Of a DNA stretch of 64,000 bases, positions 44,915 to 56,577 are shown in pieces. The notes below the pieces were generated by a model that was not told where the DNA came from, searched no databases, and saw nothing but the letters and a program-made list of their open reading frames with translations. Every line of letters starts with the position of its first letter. Positions within the stretch are counted from its first letter, which is position 1. A program made the translations under genes and the position numbers. Source of the DNA: Ascochyta rabiei (Eukaryota > Ascomycota > Dothideomycetes > Pleosporales > Didymellaceae); the NCBI RefSeq assembly GCF_004011695.2, contig NC_082421.1:998501-1062500 (forward strand), written 5' to 3'.

Positions 44915-47192
44915 TCTCTCCCTCTGTCGAATCTCTACGACCTCATGGTGTGCGGGCGTGCGGGCGGGTGGGTGTTGCTTGCGGCTCAGCTGACAGATGG
45001 ATGCAACGCAGAGGGGTGGTCGTCACACTGCTCAATGACTAGCCAGAATGCGGCGGGCGTGTGGTGGTGGTGGTGGTGGTGGTGTCGCTGTGAGTGGCAG
45101 ACGTGGGCAGGGCGAGGGTTCAGAAAAGCAGCGCGGTGGTGATGTCGCGTGGTGAGGGCAGTGGGTGGGAGAGTGGTGTGTGGCGCTGGTTGGGGTGGGC
45201 TGCGTCCTGGACTCCTGGGAGGGTTGCAAGCGTTAGGCTGGGCTCAAAGGAATTATAGGGCGGCCAGCAGATGCGAGCGGCGGGCGACAGAGGGAGACGG
45301 CGGGACCAAGCTCGCCAAATGCACGAGCCACGATATAGCAGCTGGTCATTACGGCGACGCGGAACCGTCCACCCTGCTAGCCATCCATCGTGAGAGGCCC
45401 GAGCGCCCGAGCGCCCGCCCGCCAGCGTTTGTTGCGGTGTATCATCAAGTCGGCGTGATTGGCTGTCCGTGGTGCCCATGTCATGTCCGTGCAATGTGCC
45501 GGACCACGCAAATGCTCGACGCACTCGACTGTTGACTGTTGACTGTTGACTGTTGACTGTTGACTGTTGACTGTTGAGGCGCACGCCGGACTGGACAAGG
45601 CACCGTGCCGTGGATGCTGCGCTGCGCTACGTACGTAGGTGACTGACGGCAACGACACCACACGTCGACTACGAGGCAGCGCTCCGCAGCACGCCGGCTC
45701 GCCTCAGGCTCTGCGCGTTGGACAGGGTCGTGCTCCTGCTCTCGTTCCGGGCATCTCGTGTCCCATCTGCGTCCGGACTCCGGGGAACGCACAGAGCCCA
45801 GTCCACAATGTCCACAATCCATGTTCCCAGCAGCCTGGCGCTGTGACGGCACTGCAACCTCGCCGGAGTTGCATCTGCGCCTTGGACGTTGCCAGCCAAT
45901 CATGACGCACCAGCCATCTGCCCATCTGCTCTCGACGCCCCATCGACGCCCCATCGACGCATCCACCGCTAATGGGCTGGAATGCGCTTGGTGCTCCCGG
46001 TCCGGCTGCTCCCAACTGCCATTCTGGCTCCGCCATCTGCGCCTTGGACGTTGCCAGCCCGCTTGTCCCTCCACGCCTCGCTCACCACCACCTGCTGCCC
46101 CTGGCTGTGCAACCCTGCAACCTCATTCCCGCCTCGTCTTTCTCCCAAACAGACGCTCCACAATCTCGACGACGCCTGCCCCTGCCCGGCCTCTCACACG
46201 CCGTGCGGAAGACGTGTTTTGCCTGCAATGTGCATGCACCGCCCTCAGATCCCTCCACTGATTGCCTCTGCACCTCTGCCACGCTGCTGCGCGCCTTGCT
46301 CCGCTCCAGTGTCCAGGGTGGGGCCCAAGTGGGCCGCAGCTGGCCTTGCAAGGTGCATCTGCTTGCCTCGTCTTTTGCGCCGCAACGGTAATCCCCGGTC
46401 TCGTGTCTTCATTGGCCTCACGGCCTCGCCCCGCCTCGCAAATCCGCCAGCTGCTGCAGGTGGCTTAGCGTGCCACACATGTGACGGCTTTCGAGAAGCT
46501 GTGCACGACCTTCTTCCATCAAGTGGACCCTCCAGCCACGCAAATCCACCTCGTCCGCTTGCTCTGCTCTGCTCTGCTCGCCGACCGTTCGTCGTAGCTG
46601 GCAGCAACAACTGCAGGGTCTGCAGCCCACCAGGTCAATGCTGTATACGATCCCATGGCCTTTGCTTCTCCCTACCAGAACACCGGGACAAAGCGGCATC
46701 GCAGACCATCTCCTCGCTCCAACGGCTATCGTGATGGCTCAATGGGGGGCGTCGTACAGGCAAAGACCAAAACGTGCATCTGCCCGCACGCCAAAGCTCA
46801 GAACTCAACAAGCTCTCTTAGCCGCCTCGTGTAGGAAGGTCAGGAGCAGCAACGATGTGCTAAAACTCGAGAGCCCTGAAGTTGCGCAGCGCACCCACCC
46901 ACTGCTTCTGATCGCGCGCCGTGCTCTTAGTTGCCGCCGAATTTTGAGGAAATTGTGCGTATAGCGCGCTACGGAACCAAAGCTGTACGTAATGCATAGC
47001 CCTTGGTGCATCGAAACAGACGGACTAGAGAATACTGCGGCTACAGACCTCAACAGAGCAAATCTCACCATGCTTGGCGAAAAGTCCAGATGGCTCGCCT
47101 GACCAAGTCTCCATCGGAACCCGAAATGGCAGGTGCAGGCATGTGCACGCATTTGCAGCCAGTTGCCGTTTGAATTTTTCTACGGCTGCCGT
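44915..47192. other. 2.3-kb spacer rich in short repeats
   Basis: Contains the LST7 promoter and the 3' side of the F-box gene. It holds a (TGG)n tract at 45061-45082, an (actgttg)n tract at 45528-45577, a duplicated 26-mer and a ctctg run near 46560. A 250-codon frame at 45982-46734 lacks an in-frame ATG-led motif and is proline- and cysteine-rich noise. No supported gene. Confidence 0.5.
45528..45577. repeat. 7-bp tandem repeat (actgttg)n
   Basis: Seven nearly perfect units upstream of LST7. Confidence 0.85.
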
Positions 47193-48542
47193 CTACCCTC
47201 TTCTGTCTTCTACTTCGTCGTCCATGTCAACGCACTCTGGAGTCGACACCCGCAAGATGTCGTATCCCATAATCTCGTTGATGTATTTCTTCGAAGTCTG
47301 TAGTTCTTCGTACCGCGCTTTCTCTTGAGCAGTAAAAGCTCGACTCCCGGGTTTCATCATCTCCGCTATCCCCGGTTCCCAGATCTGGTCGAGCTGCGTG
47401 ATGCCAATACTGGTGCATGGGATGTCGTCCAGCAAGGCAGGTGACACAACACCAACGTCTTTCCAGTGACACCTCCAGCACTTGCTCGCATGTGGCGACA
47501 AGTGCGTGATGTACGCATGCAGATATCTTCTTCGATCACTGTAAGTGGGACATGCAAGCAGCTTAGCAACCTGCCCAATACCTCCCAGTATCAGGAAGAA
47601 AGCTATATCTTCTGAGCAAGCAGCATGGTTCGACCATCCTCTCAGGAAGCTGCCTACAGTTCGACTTCGGCACGCAGAACGCAGCTTCCGCCTGAGCACC
47701 TGCAACACGAAGCAGTACATGTAGAAGTACTGCAGTCGCAACGGCGCATCCATCTTCTTCATCGTGTTCAGGTCTTGGCTGATGATACAGCCCGTGGTGC
47801 AGATGTCATATCCAATGTGTGACCGCGGTCGAATCTGCCCCAGGTCTCTGTCGAGCACCGCTCGTCGATGCTCTTCGAGAAAATAACCAACGCCAAACAC
47901 GAGTGGCATCAACTTTTCGTACACAGAAGTCCAGAGCTGTTGTTGACGAGGATCGACTTGCTCTTGCACATCACCCAGGAGGAAGTTGGCAAGCTGTCTG
48001 CTGAGTCGGATGGAGGCAATATGTCGTCGCCGCATGGCGAGAAGATATGGGAAGTCTGCTTCGCTTGGGCTTGTCGTTGGGTACAAACGCAGGTGAAGAC
48101 TACCCATTCGATGCTTCACCCAGTGTCTACTAAGCGAGGGCGCAGAGCTTGCCACAAGCACATTCAAGATGCGACATGTTCTACGCAGTGCCAGCAGATC
48201 TGATATGCACAGCTGACTCAGGATCAAGATGTGGAGTTCATTGGGCAGTCCAAGTAGAGCCTCAAAGAAGGGGCTGGACACGCATCAGCATGTCTTCGCG
48301 ACATTTCGACTCATTCTTTCGACTTACCTCGACAGACTTGAAGACAGTTGTTTGTCCCAGACTTCGGTCCGGACACCTCGTAACGAAGCGATGAATCTAA
48401 CAGCCGCTTTTCGATAGCTTGGACGTTTCCGCTTGATTCCCTTCTCCACAACAGCCGCCGCAGATCGATACCCACTTCTGTCTCGGTCAGGCCCTCCAAA
48501 GCCACTGCGCGATTTCTCCATTGGCAATGCCATCTTCCTCAT
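47193..48542 (-). CDS. F-box protein
   Basis: Two exons: 48328-48542 and 47193-48273; 431 aa. The F-box lies at about residues 77-115: LGLPNELHILILSQLCISDL, then LALRRTCRILN. F-box proteins link substrates to Skp1-Cul1 ubiquitin ligases. No WD40 or LRR repeats are evident after it. The rest is an uncharacterised region with KCWRCHWKD (about 348-356), reminiscent of one half of a zinc site. The second exon has no ATG in frame before the F-box. The first exon was found by a GTAAGT donor, a 54-nt intron with a ctgat branch point, and exact phase match (...SSSLS joined to SPFFEALLG). The N-terminal 70 residues are basic and probably disordered. Confidence 0.82.
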
Positions 48543-51034
48543 CTCGTCTGCAGATGTTGGGGGGCGTTTTGCAGCAGTCGGCCGACACTGACCGGAGGCT
48601 CCAGGGGCTCTAGGATCCAGAACAACCTCGCGAAGGTGCCGCGCGCGGAAGTGATGCGTTTGCGTTTGCGCAGCCGCTCAGCGCTTGTGAGACGTCGGTT
48701 TTTGATCCGAATTCATGGTCACGGCAGCAGCACCTCCAGAGTCGCACAAAGGATTAGGGTAGAATCGAAGGTGGAAGGTGGGTTGTCGGTCGTCGAGCAA
48801 TGTTGCACAGGTCACTAGGCAAGGCGAGGGCCAGGCCGTTGGGGCGACGCACTACCAGCCAAGGCTACTCAGCCACGAGGTGCAGGTCTGAAACGTCGGC
48901 TCTGCCGGAAATAGGGAGCCAATCAGGCGTAGGCAATCGGGATGCGCACAGCAACCATCCGCGTGAGTTTCTGCATCCCAACATACAGTGCTAGCCATGA
49001 TAGAAGTTGCGGTAGACCTGGACGATAGAGTGAGGCGCCGCATCTACGCGCCGTCTTTTGTTGTCATCAGCGGTCACATTCGCGAGGCACCTCGACAATC
49101 GCGAACCAATCCCGGGCTTTCCAATACACTGGTGACCGCCAAATGCGAGGCGGTATCCACAGAGCTGGTCCCAAGATCTGTGTTGATCCGCAGAGAGCGA
49201 TCGGCAGTTTGAACCGTTCCTGGAGTCCGTACGCACTGAGACGTATGAGTGCTCTACACCAGCGAGCGACAGGTGTCTCGCACAGCAAAACTGCAAGGCC
49301 CAGCATCGGGAAGTCTGCCGTTCTTCCCGAGCTTTGATAGACTGTATGTACTGCGCTTAGATGTTGTACGATTCAAGGCAAGGCGTGACGTGTCAATGCA
49401 CACGGTCGTACTACCCATTGTTCCATCCATCAGATCTGAGAGATGGTCCTCGGCTGCAGCATACTACACCGCTGCTTCGCAACCCTGAACTTAACGGCCT
49501 CGTTAACGAGTCCCCATCTCACCCGGCTCAATTGTACAGTATATTGCATCTCCCATGGCCGATTATCAGGCGCCACGTTCCAGGCGCCTTGTACGTCAGC
49601 GGTCGCCATCATCGGTATGCACAGCTTCTCTCGTGTCTCGATCGTGCTGACCACTGCTCGCTTGAATACGGCGACACAGCATATGCACACCATGTGCTCA
49701 CCACCAGTGTTCCACTTCCCCACCCGAACATGTGCATATGCGAGACACGGGACCTTGGCACGCGCACGCGAAAGCTGCAGTCAAGTGAGGGGCAGTCCCA
49801 CGTTGACCGTCGGCGCTAAACATCGTTGTTGGCTTGTTATTGCAGATGGAATGTCTGAAGCGGTATATGCAGCGTTTGAATCTGCCGGTTCCTGTTGCCT
49901 GTGTAAGCTTGGCTGACGGTATCCCGTGCTCTTTTCGTTTACGTCGTGCTTGTTGGCGCTATACCCCCTTTATGCGTGTCCGTCAACGTTTCCAAGCAAC
50001 TGCTTCGTTGAGACTCGTGCTTTTCCACTGCCACCCGTATCGTCGTTCCTGCAACGTATGCTGCGAGATCCAGCTCACGTGGGCTTGGTCTTTGCAACGC
50101 TTTCAGCAAGTAGGTTGTAGACCATCAGCACTTGAGACTTGCGCGTTCCTTGATCGCGAGGGTGGACGTGGGATTTGGTGTCTTGGCTGGCTACAGTCGA
50201 CTGGTATTTGTCGACCGACGTACTAATCTACCAACCGCTTCTCTGAAGCCATCAAGAGATTGCACGTCTAGCAGCTAGTCAATGTGATGAGTGGCTCGGT
50301 CGCTATGTGAAGCTCCGACAGACTTACCCCATCTTATAGGACAGTCGGATCGAAGCATGGAAGTTCCACTCGATCCCATTCATCGGTACTTACTCACTTA
50401 GCGAACAACTCAGGTTCTGGCCTGCAGCACTTGCATCGCCTCGGAAGCGTTCATTGATCCAGTCCTTTGACTTTCTGGCGGGTGAATCCAACCCAGCACA
50501 GCACGACTAGCCGCGACATCTGCACCCCAGTTTCCAAACACCCTCCACCACTGCCCTCTCCACAGGCCCTCTCCACACCATCCATCTCACTGGCCCAGAG
50601 CACGCTGGAGCCTCATCCAAACCCGCGCACATCCCCAACCAACAAGCCAGCACTACTCCCAAAAGCTTTCACAACCCTTCCCCCGTCCGCGCTAGCCCCC
50701 TTCCCCAGATCCAGCAGCCGCTGCACGCTGACCAGACCAGCCGCGCAATCTTGCCTGTGCCTCGTCCAGATGCCCACTCAGGTCCGCCATCACCGATGTC
50801 GGTGTCAGCGCGGCGTTGTGGAAGCAACGTGCGAGGCGCTCTCGCTGTCGTGGTGAGCCTTGCTTGCTCACTCTTGTTTCTGGCTTCTCCACTCCTCCGC
50901 TCTTTCACATCTGTTTGACCTCGACTCGACTCGGCATAGCTCGATACAACACGACGAACACGACGTGATCCAACCCGGCTTAAATCGGAGGTCAGCGTGA
51001 TTTTGGATGGGGTGCTGGGTGCTGGGTGCTAGCC
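48543..51034. other. 2.5-kb spacer without recognisable genes
   Basis: Contains the F-box promoter side. Several 100-150-codon frames occur on both strands (for example 49443-49916 and 50467-50856) but none has known motifs or consistent composition. No RNA gene was recognised. Confidence 0.45.
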
Positions 51035-51306
51035 GGGTCTGAAGCTAGAGCTGAAGCTGGTGAGGAGGGTGAAAGAGTACAGAGGTTGTGTAGTAGAAAT
51101 GGAGGTATAGTTCTACATAATTTGTTACACTGCCTTCTCCTTCTACTTTCTATTAAGATATTAATATAAATTCTCTATCTAATTAATCTTAATTTATTTC
51201 TTCTGTCTACTTATTCACACACTAAAATCTATAACTCCTCTAGTTAAACTAATACTTCTGATCTGCTTAAACGCTTATATTACGCTAGCTAGTACCCTAG
51301 CTTGCT
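51035..51306. repeat. tandem duplication copy A (AT-shifted)
   Basis: Direct copy of 51307-51577. The two differ at roughly three dozen positions, almost all C/T or G/A transitions, and this copy usually has the A or T. Read on the minus strand, it contains a mutated copy of the last few codons and the stop of the neighbouring decarboxylase plus its 3' flank. Confidence 0.9.
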
Positions 51307-51577
51307 GGGTCTGAAGCTAGAGCTGAAGCTGGTGAGGAGGGTAAAAGAGTACAGAGGTTGTGCAGTAGGGATAGAGGTATAGTTCTGCGTGATTTATTAC
51401 ACTGCCTTCTCCTTCTACTTTCTGTTGAGATATTGACGTAAATTCTCTATCTAATCCGTCTTGATTTCTTTCTTCCGTCTACTTGTTCACACACCAAAAT
51501 CTACGACTCCTCCGGTCGAACCACACTTCTGATCCGCTCAAACGCTTGCGTCGCGCCAGCTAGTACCCCAGCTCGCC
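51307..51577. repeat. tandem duplication copy B (contains decarboxylase 3' end)
   Basis: Gene-proximal copy of the 272-bp duplication. Its right end (51560-51577) is the terminal coding sequence of the decarboxylase gene, and the rest is its 3' flank. Confidence 0.9.
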
Positions 51578-53302
51578 AGCCGTCTCGACAAGCGCCTTGA
51601 CCAGGCCGTCGAGCGTCGCGCGCCTCGTGCCGCCATTCACCACGACCCGGAAGAACTTGCCGCGCTCGCCTGGCGCAAAGTCGATCATGAAGCCCCTCGG
51701 AATCAGCCGGTGCGCAATGTCCTGCGTCGCCTTGCTGTTCCCCTCCGCGTCTGCGCCCAGCGTCCCGTCGCGGGCATGGTAGAAGCACACCTGCAGACAG
51801 GGCACGGGTTCGGGCGAGATGGTGATGAACTGGCCGTTCTGCTGGAGTGCGCGCAGCAGGTACTCTGCGTTGTCGAAGCCCTGGGCGACTAGGTTGGACA
51901 AGTACGTCGGGCCGTAGTATTGCAGCATGAGGAACATCTTCAGGCTGTCTGCACGGCGTCCGCACTGCGGCGTGAGGTCCGCGAGGTCGTACATGTCGTT
52001 TACGTCGGCGCCGTCGTTGTGGAAGAGATAGCCCGCGGGCAGGGTGAGCGCGCTGTGGAAGGTGCGCATGTCGCGGCCCAGCAGGAAGGAGCATGTCATG
52101 GGCGCCCCGAGCATCTTGTGCGGGTTGATGGCTATGCTGTCTGCTAGCTCGCAGCCGGCGAGGCGGGTCGAGGCGAGCGAGGTGTTGAAGATGACGGATC
52201 CGCCCCAGCTGCCGTCGATGTGCAGCCACAGGTTGTGGCTCTTGCAGATCTTGCTGAGGGCCGGGTAGGGGTCGTATGAGCCATGGACCGTGGTTCCAGC
52301 GGTTGCGTTGACGAAGAAGGGAGTTTCACCTCTGTTCTTACTCTCTTTGACTAGTCTTTCCAACTCGTCTGCGCGCATGCGTCCAGCTTCGTCGACAGGG
52401 ACTCCGATGACATTCTTGCTGCCGAGGCCGAAGAGGTTCGCCGCTTTCTCGACGGAGTAGTGGCCGTGTGCGGAAGTGAAGAGCGTGAATTTATGGCTCC
52501 CGTTTCCCTCCGTTTTGGTCTCGGGATACAGTGTGTTGCGTGCGATTACAATGGCGGAGCTGTTCGATGCGCTGCCACCAGGCTGGGAAACCCCGCCGCA
52601 GAACCGAGATGAATAGCCAAAGAGAGTCGCGAGGTACTTGGTGGTGGCCTTCTCGATGAGAGTAAGGACGGGCGAGACCTGGTAGACATGGACCTATGGT
52701 GGTCAGTATGTGAGTGTACGAATGGCGAAGAAGGGGTATACATTTGTGTTCAGGACGGCGAGAAGCAGTTCGCTGACCACTCCTACGGCGTTTGTGCTGG
52801 CATATAGCTTGTCCTGTGCTTGTCAGTGGCTGGGTACTGTTGTAGCGTGTCGGCAACGTACCATGAACCCCTGGTCCCACGTGTTTACACTGTATTTCAA
52901 GATGGAGTCGACCAGTCCAAGCAACCTGTCTTTGCCTTTTTCAACATCATCACCGATCTTCAGCTGGTCTTGCAGCAAAGCTTCGAGCTTCTTGGGCGGG
53001 TGGTGCTCGACGAGCGCAGTGCGAGGCGCACCGCCTTTGATCGCCAGACCATGGCCGGTGTGCTTGGCGTCTGCATCGCGATCTGCGGCAGCAATGAAGG
53101 GAACAATGCGCTCCTGGACTGCGTCGAGCAACTGTATCTCACGTCAGCGCTGACGCACGTCTTGGGTGAGTCGTCATGATGGCTCGGAATGGACGTAAGG
53201 GACTTCGGAACGGTTCCGTAGACCTACGTCTTTGACCTCCTCTGAGCGGTTGAGGGGCGCGTCTACGGGGCTGCCATTGCCATTGGTGTGAGATTCCGTC
53301 AT
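51560..53302 (-). CDS. PLP-dependent group II decarboxylase (glutamate/aromatic/cysteine-sulfinate type)
   Basis: Four exons: 53228-53302, 52862-53131, 52742-52813 and 51560-52693; 516 aa. The fold type I PLP decarboxylase motifs are present: LYASTNAVGVVSELLLAVLN, FTSAHGHYSVEKAANLFGLG, the cofactor-stacking HIDGSWGG (297-304, with D299) and the Schiff-base lysine in AINPHKMLGAP (K332). It should decarboxylate an amino acid such as glutamate, cysteine sulfinate, aspartate or an aromatic amino acid; the exact substrate is not readable. HIDGSWGG and INPHKML are closer to the animal GAD/CSAD-type than to bacterial GadB. The introns are 48, 48 and 96 nt, all phase 0. The last six codons lie inside the 272-bp tandem duplication. 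Confidence 0.92.
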
Positions 53303-53656
53303 GTCGCGAGATGTTTTCAAGAGCCAATCTCCACATTCAAGAGGGTCTACCGCAGTGTACAGTGTCAGTGCACAAACAAAGTCAGAATAGCAATCGAATC
53401 ACGGTACTAAGACACTAGCACGCGTCTCGACGCATCAAAGTGACATCTTCCATTGTTCCGTACAAATCCTCCACCGCATTGCTATGTCAGCGGCAGAATT
53501 CTCACGCGCTAAAGGTATCTAGAGACCGAATCAGACATTGTTTCGCAAGACCCACACCCCGGTATTGTGGAAGCAAAACAAGAACGCCTTTTTGCCATGC
53601 CTGCCATGAAAATCGGTCAAACTGCTCAAACATTATACGTACGCCATGGACGCGCC
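53303..53656. other. spacer between the decarboxylase and NOP9
   Basis: 354 bp including the decarboxylase promoter and the NOP9 3' end. Nothing else seen. Confidence 0.5.
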
Positions 53657-55968
53657 TTATTGCGCCACGACGCTGGCCTTTTCCGCCTTCTCGGTCTTGT
53701 TGCTGCCCGTTGCCACACTCGTGTCTTTCCTTTCCGTCTTGCGGCTGCCGGCCGAGTCGTTCTTTTTCAAAGCAGCGGTTTTGGCAGCGGCGTGCTTCTG
53801 TCGCGCACGCTCGAGTGCGGTCAGGTGCCGCCCGGGTTGTTTCTGGTCGGATTGGCCTTGGCTCTCCGGGAAGGACTGGAAGCCGTCGTTGCCGGCGGTG
53901 TATCGTGATTGCTTGACCCAGTCGGGGCGTTTGCGCTTGTACAAGTCCATCCGCCAGTTTCGCCAGACGGCGCGGCCGACAAAGGATTCGCGCAGAGCGC
54001 TTTCGTTCTCGGCGAGCTCTTCGGCGACGCGTTCGCGGATGAAGGCGAGACCGTGGGTGCCGTCCCAGATGGCGTCGATGACACGAGATGCCGCGGGGTC
54101 GAGCGCCAGCTCGCCAACGTGACCGTAGAACTGCTGGATCATCTTCCGGCGGAAGATGACGGAAGCATGCTTGCAGTTCAGTGCTGCTTGCAGGGTTCGC
54201 GATGCTGTGGGATCGCGAGCAAGGTTGAGTGAAAGTTCGGGTGACAAGCTGGCGAGGGAGTCGAAGATGAGGTCTCCGAGAGGCCCCTCGACGGTCATCA
54301 TAGTCTGGGCCAACAGAGAGCCATGGACCTTCTCCGGCGAGTGGTCGGGTCTGCCGTGGAGCTTTCCATTGGCTTTGCCGTCCTCGTGGAGTGGATCGCT
54401 GAGCTTGAGGATGCGCGAGATCTCGAACCCGTTCGGGCCGCTGTAGGCCAGCTCGAGCTGTTTCGTGATGGGAAGGGTATCGACGTCTCGGACGGCGCAT
54501 CGCTCGATCAGTGTCTTGATAATGGCAGTACGGTTGCGTTCGACGAGGTTGGGAATCTGGTCCACAATCTGGCGCATGGCGTCTGCGAGGTCGTCCTTGC
54601 CAAGTCTCTCCAGGATCTTGCCTGCCACATAGCCGGCGATCTCGTTGCGGGCCAGGCTCCCCATGCGCTCCTTGAAGAATTCATTGTAGATGGTCTTGAA
54701 CAGTTTCCCGGGCGCGTTCTCGATCATGGTCTCGAGCAGACGGGAGCCAATCGGGTCGTAGACGAGGCCGTTGATGAAGGCAGCGCTCTCTGTGCCTTCG
54801 GCGATGGGGTCGTCGGGTAGGAGTTTGTGGATGATGGACTTTTCGTCTTTCGCCCGTGACTTGCCAAAGTGCTTGAGCTCCAGCTTGAGGAGCATCTGCA
54901 GGGTGGGGTTGCCGAGCGGGTGTGTGGAGAGGGTGCGGAGGTAGTTGGAGTCGAGTCCAGAGACGCTCTTGTCGATGACCTTTTCGAGGGCTTCCTCAAA
55001 GGACGTGGGGATGGCTCGGTGCTCCAGCACTCGTTCTGTCTTGTCGGCACCAGCCACGCCGACCTTTTCCTTCCTCTTGCTCTGCACAGCCGACTTGCCC
55101 TGCTTCTCCAACGGCGAGCCCGAGAGGATGACGACGAGGACGCGCAGTACGTGGGAAGCGAAGCGGTCTGTCATGAGGTAGCCCAGGTGTTCGTCGAGCT
55201 CGGCTAGGGTGAGGAGGAAGAGGTTCTCCATGGAGACGATGACGGCATCGGGGTCGGACGAGGGGGCCAGGGCGAGGTCCGGGTTGGCCAGCTCCTGGGT
55301 GACGACGGGTGCGGCGTGGATGAAGAGGGCCTCGCAGCAGTGGGAGGCGAAGCGGTGCTGGACGAGGTGGAGGAAGCTGGTTGGCGTTAGTGGGACGAGG
55401 ACAGGCATGGCGGAGGATGCATAGCAGATGAGACTCACTGAGAAGAGAACTTTTGGAAGAGGCGCTTCAGCTGGTGCGGGGTGGACAGCAGGATGAGGCG
55501 CTCCATCAGGCGGGAGCAGGACTGGCTGTTGGCGATCTTGAGTTCCTTGCCGTCGGCCTCTTTCCAGACGCTGGCGAGGAACAGGGCGCGCTCGTCGGGG
55601 TCGGCGAAGTGATTCAGCTCGAGCATCTCGTCGGCGCGCTTGAAGTAGTCCTGCTCGTCCTCGTCCAGCATGCCGTAGAAGGGCATGGCGGCGGGCCGTG
55701 TGACGCCATCGATGGCCTCGTCCTGGAAGGGCTCCTCGTCCTGGCCGTCATGCTGGGGGGGGTCGTCGTGCTGCTGCAGGACGTGGTCGGCGTGGGCGTG
55801 GGCGTGGGCGTGGGCGTGGGCGTGGGCGTGGGCGTGGGCGTGGGCGTGGGCGTGGGCGTGGGCGTGGGCGTCGGGCTTGTGTCGTTTGGGGTCCTGGTGG
55901 GCGTCGTGCTGCTCGCGCTTGCGCTTCTTCTCCTCGCGGCGTCCACGCTTCCTGTTCTCGGTAGGCAT
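53657..55968 (-). CDS. NOP9: nucleolar Pumilio-like protein NOP9
   Basis: Two exons: 55439-55968 and 53657-55376; 749 aa. Nop9 binds 20S pre-rRNA near the 3' end of 18S and is needed for small-subunit maturation. After a basic lysine/arginine-rich start there is a (His-Ala)n tract (about residues 33-59). The PUF-like repeats follow, beginning YGMLDEDEQDYFKRADEM; repeat signatures include HFLHLVQHRFASHCCEALF, MTDRFASHVLRVLVV, HPLGNPTLQMLLKLEL, YDPIGSRLLETMIEN and DPAASRVIDAIWDG. The 62-nt intron joins KFSS to HFLHLVQH. The C-terminus is lysine-rich, a likely nucleolar localisation signal. TIP20 starts divergently 609 bp away. Confidence 0.94.
55791..55870. repeat. in-frame hexanucleotide repeat (gtgggc)n coding His-Ala
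   Basis: About 13 units of a 6-bp repeat inside NOP9 exon 1, encoding alternating His and Ala on the minus strand. Confidence 0.95.
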
Positions 55969-56024
55969 CCTGGCGCGAGTGCGGCGGGCGGGGAGCGGGA
56001 GCCGAGGCGTGCAGAGGTGCGGCT

Positions 56025-56082
56025 CAGGGTGTCAGGGTGTCAGGGTGTCAGGGTGTCAGGGTGTCAGGGTGTCAGGGTGTCA
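56025..56082. repeat. octamer tandem repeat (cagggtgt)n
   Basis: Seven near-perfect head-to-tail units, about 57 bp upstream of the NOP9 start. Confidence 0.9.
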
Positions 56083-56523
56083 GTAGCTCGGCGTGTCAGC
56101 AGCGTCAGAGCCGGGCTGGGGACGGCGGTTATATACAGGCACACGGGCCGCGGCGCAGGAAAAGGCGTGTGGGAGAGCGCAGGCAACACGGCAGCAGCGG
56201 GCGTGCATCAACGATGTTTTGCACCGGCGGACGGCGCAGAGGCAAAACCCAGAAGACAGAAACCCGCTAACGCCTCGCTTGGGGCTGCGGACTTCTTGAT
56301 CCTTGGATCGATGCAGATGGATCGGTGGCGTCCGATGCTTCGAATCAGGCAAAAGTGCTCCGCCCCGCTCCGACGCTCCGACGCAGTGAAGCAGCCAGTC
56401 AGTGCGAGCCTGCCACGCCTGCGCCACACAGCCCAGCCACCAGCCCGCCCGAGCCAAGCGTCGAGCGGGCCCCCACCGGCGCGTTGTTCTAGGTAGAGTG
56501 GCCGCCGCCGACTGCGACCAAGG

Positions 56524-56577
56524 CACGCACGCACGCCCGCACGCACGCACGCCCGCACGCACGCACGCACGCACGCC
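56524..56577. repeat. (acgc)n tract abutting the TIP20 start codon
   Basis: Runs of acgc, with occasional cccg variants, end directly at the ATG and so probably form part of the 5' UTR. Confidence 0.75.

Larger units (their letters stand above)
55969..56577. promoter_or_regulatory. divergent promoter region of NOP9 and TIP20
   Basis: 609 bp between two divergent start codons. It contains seven units of an octamer (cagggtgt) at 56025-56082 and an (acgc)n tract just before the TIP20 ATG. Both lie where 5' UTRs are expected. No specific factor site could be assigned. Confidence 0.5.

Noticed and set aside
45982..46734. 250-codon plus-strand frame upstream of LST7
   Set aside because: Proline- and cysteine-rich, motif-free, in a repeat-rich spacer, with no splice or family support.
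55453..56496. 347-codon plus-strand frame opposite NOP9, rich in Gly-Val repeats
   Set aside because: Its open length comes from the hexanucleotide and octamer repeats and from the NOP9 antisense frame.
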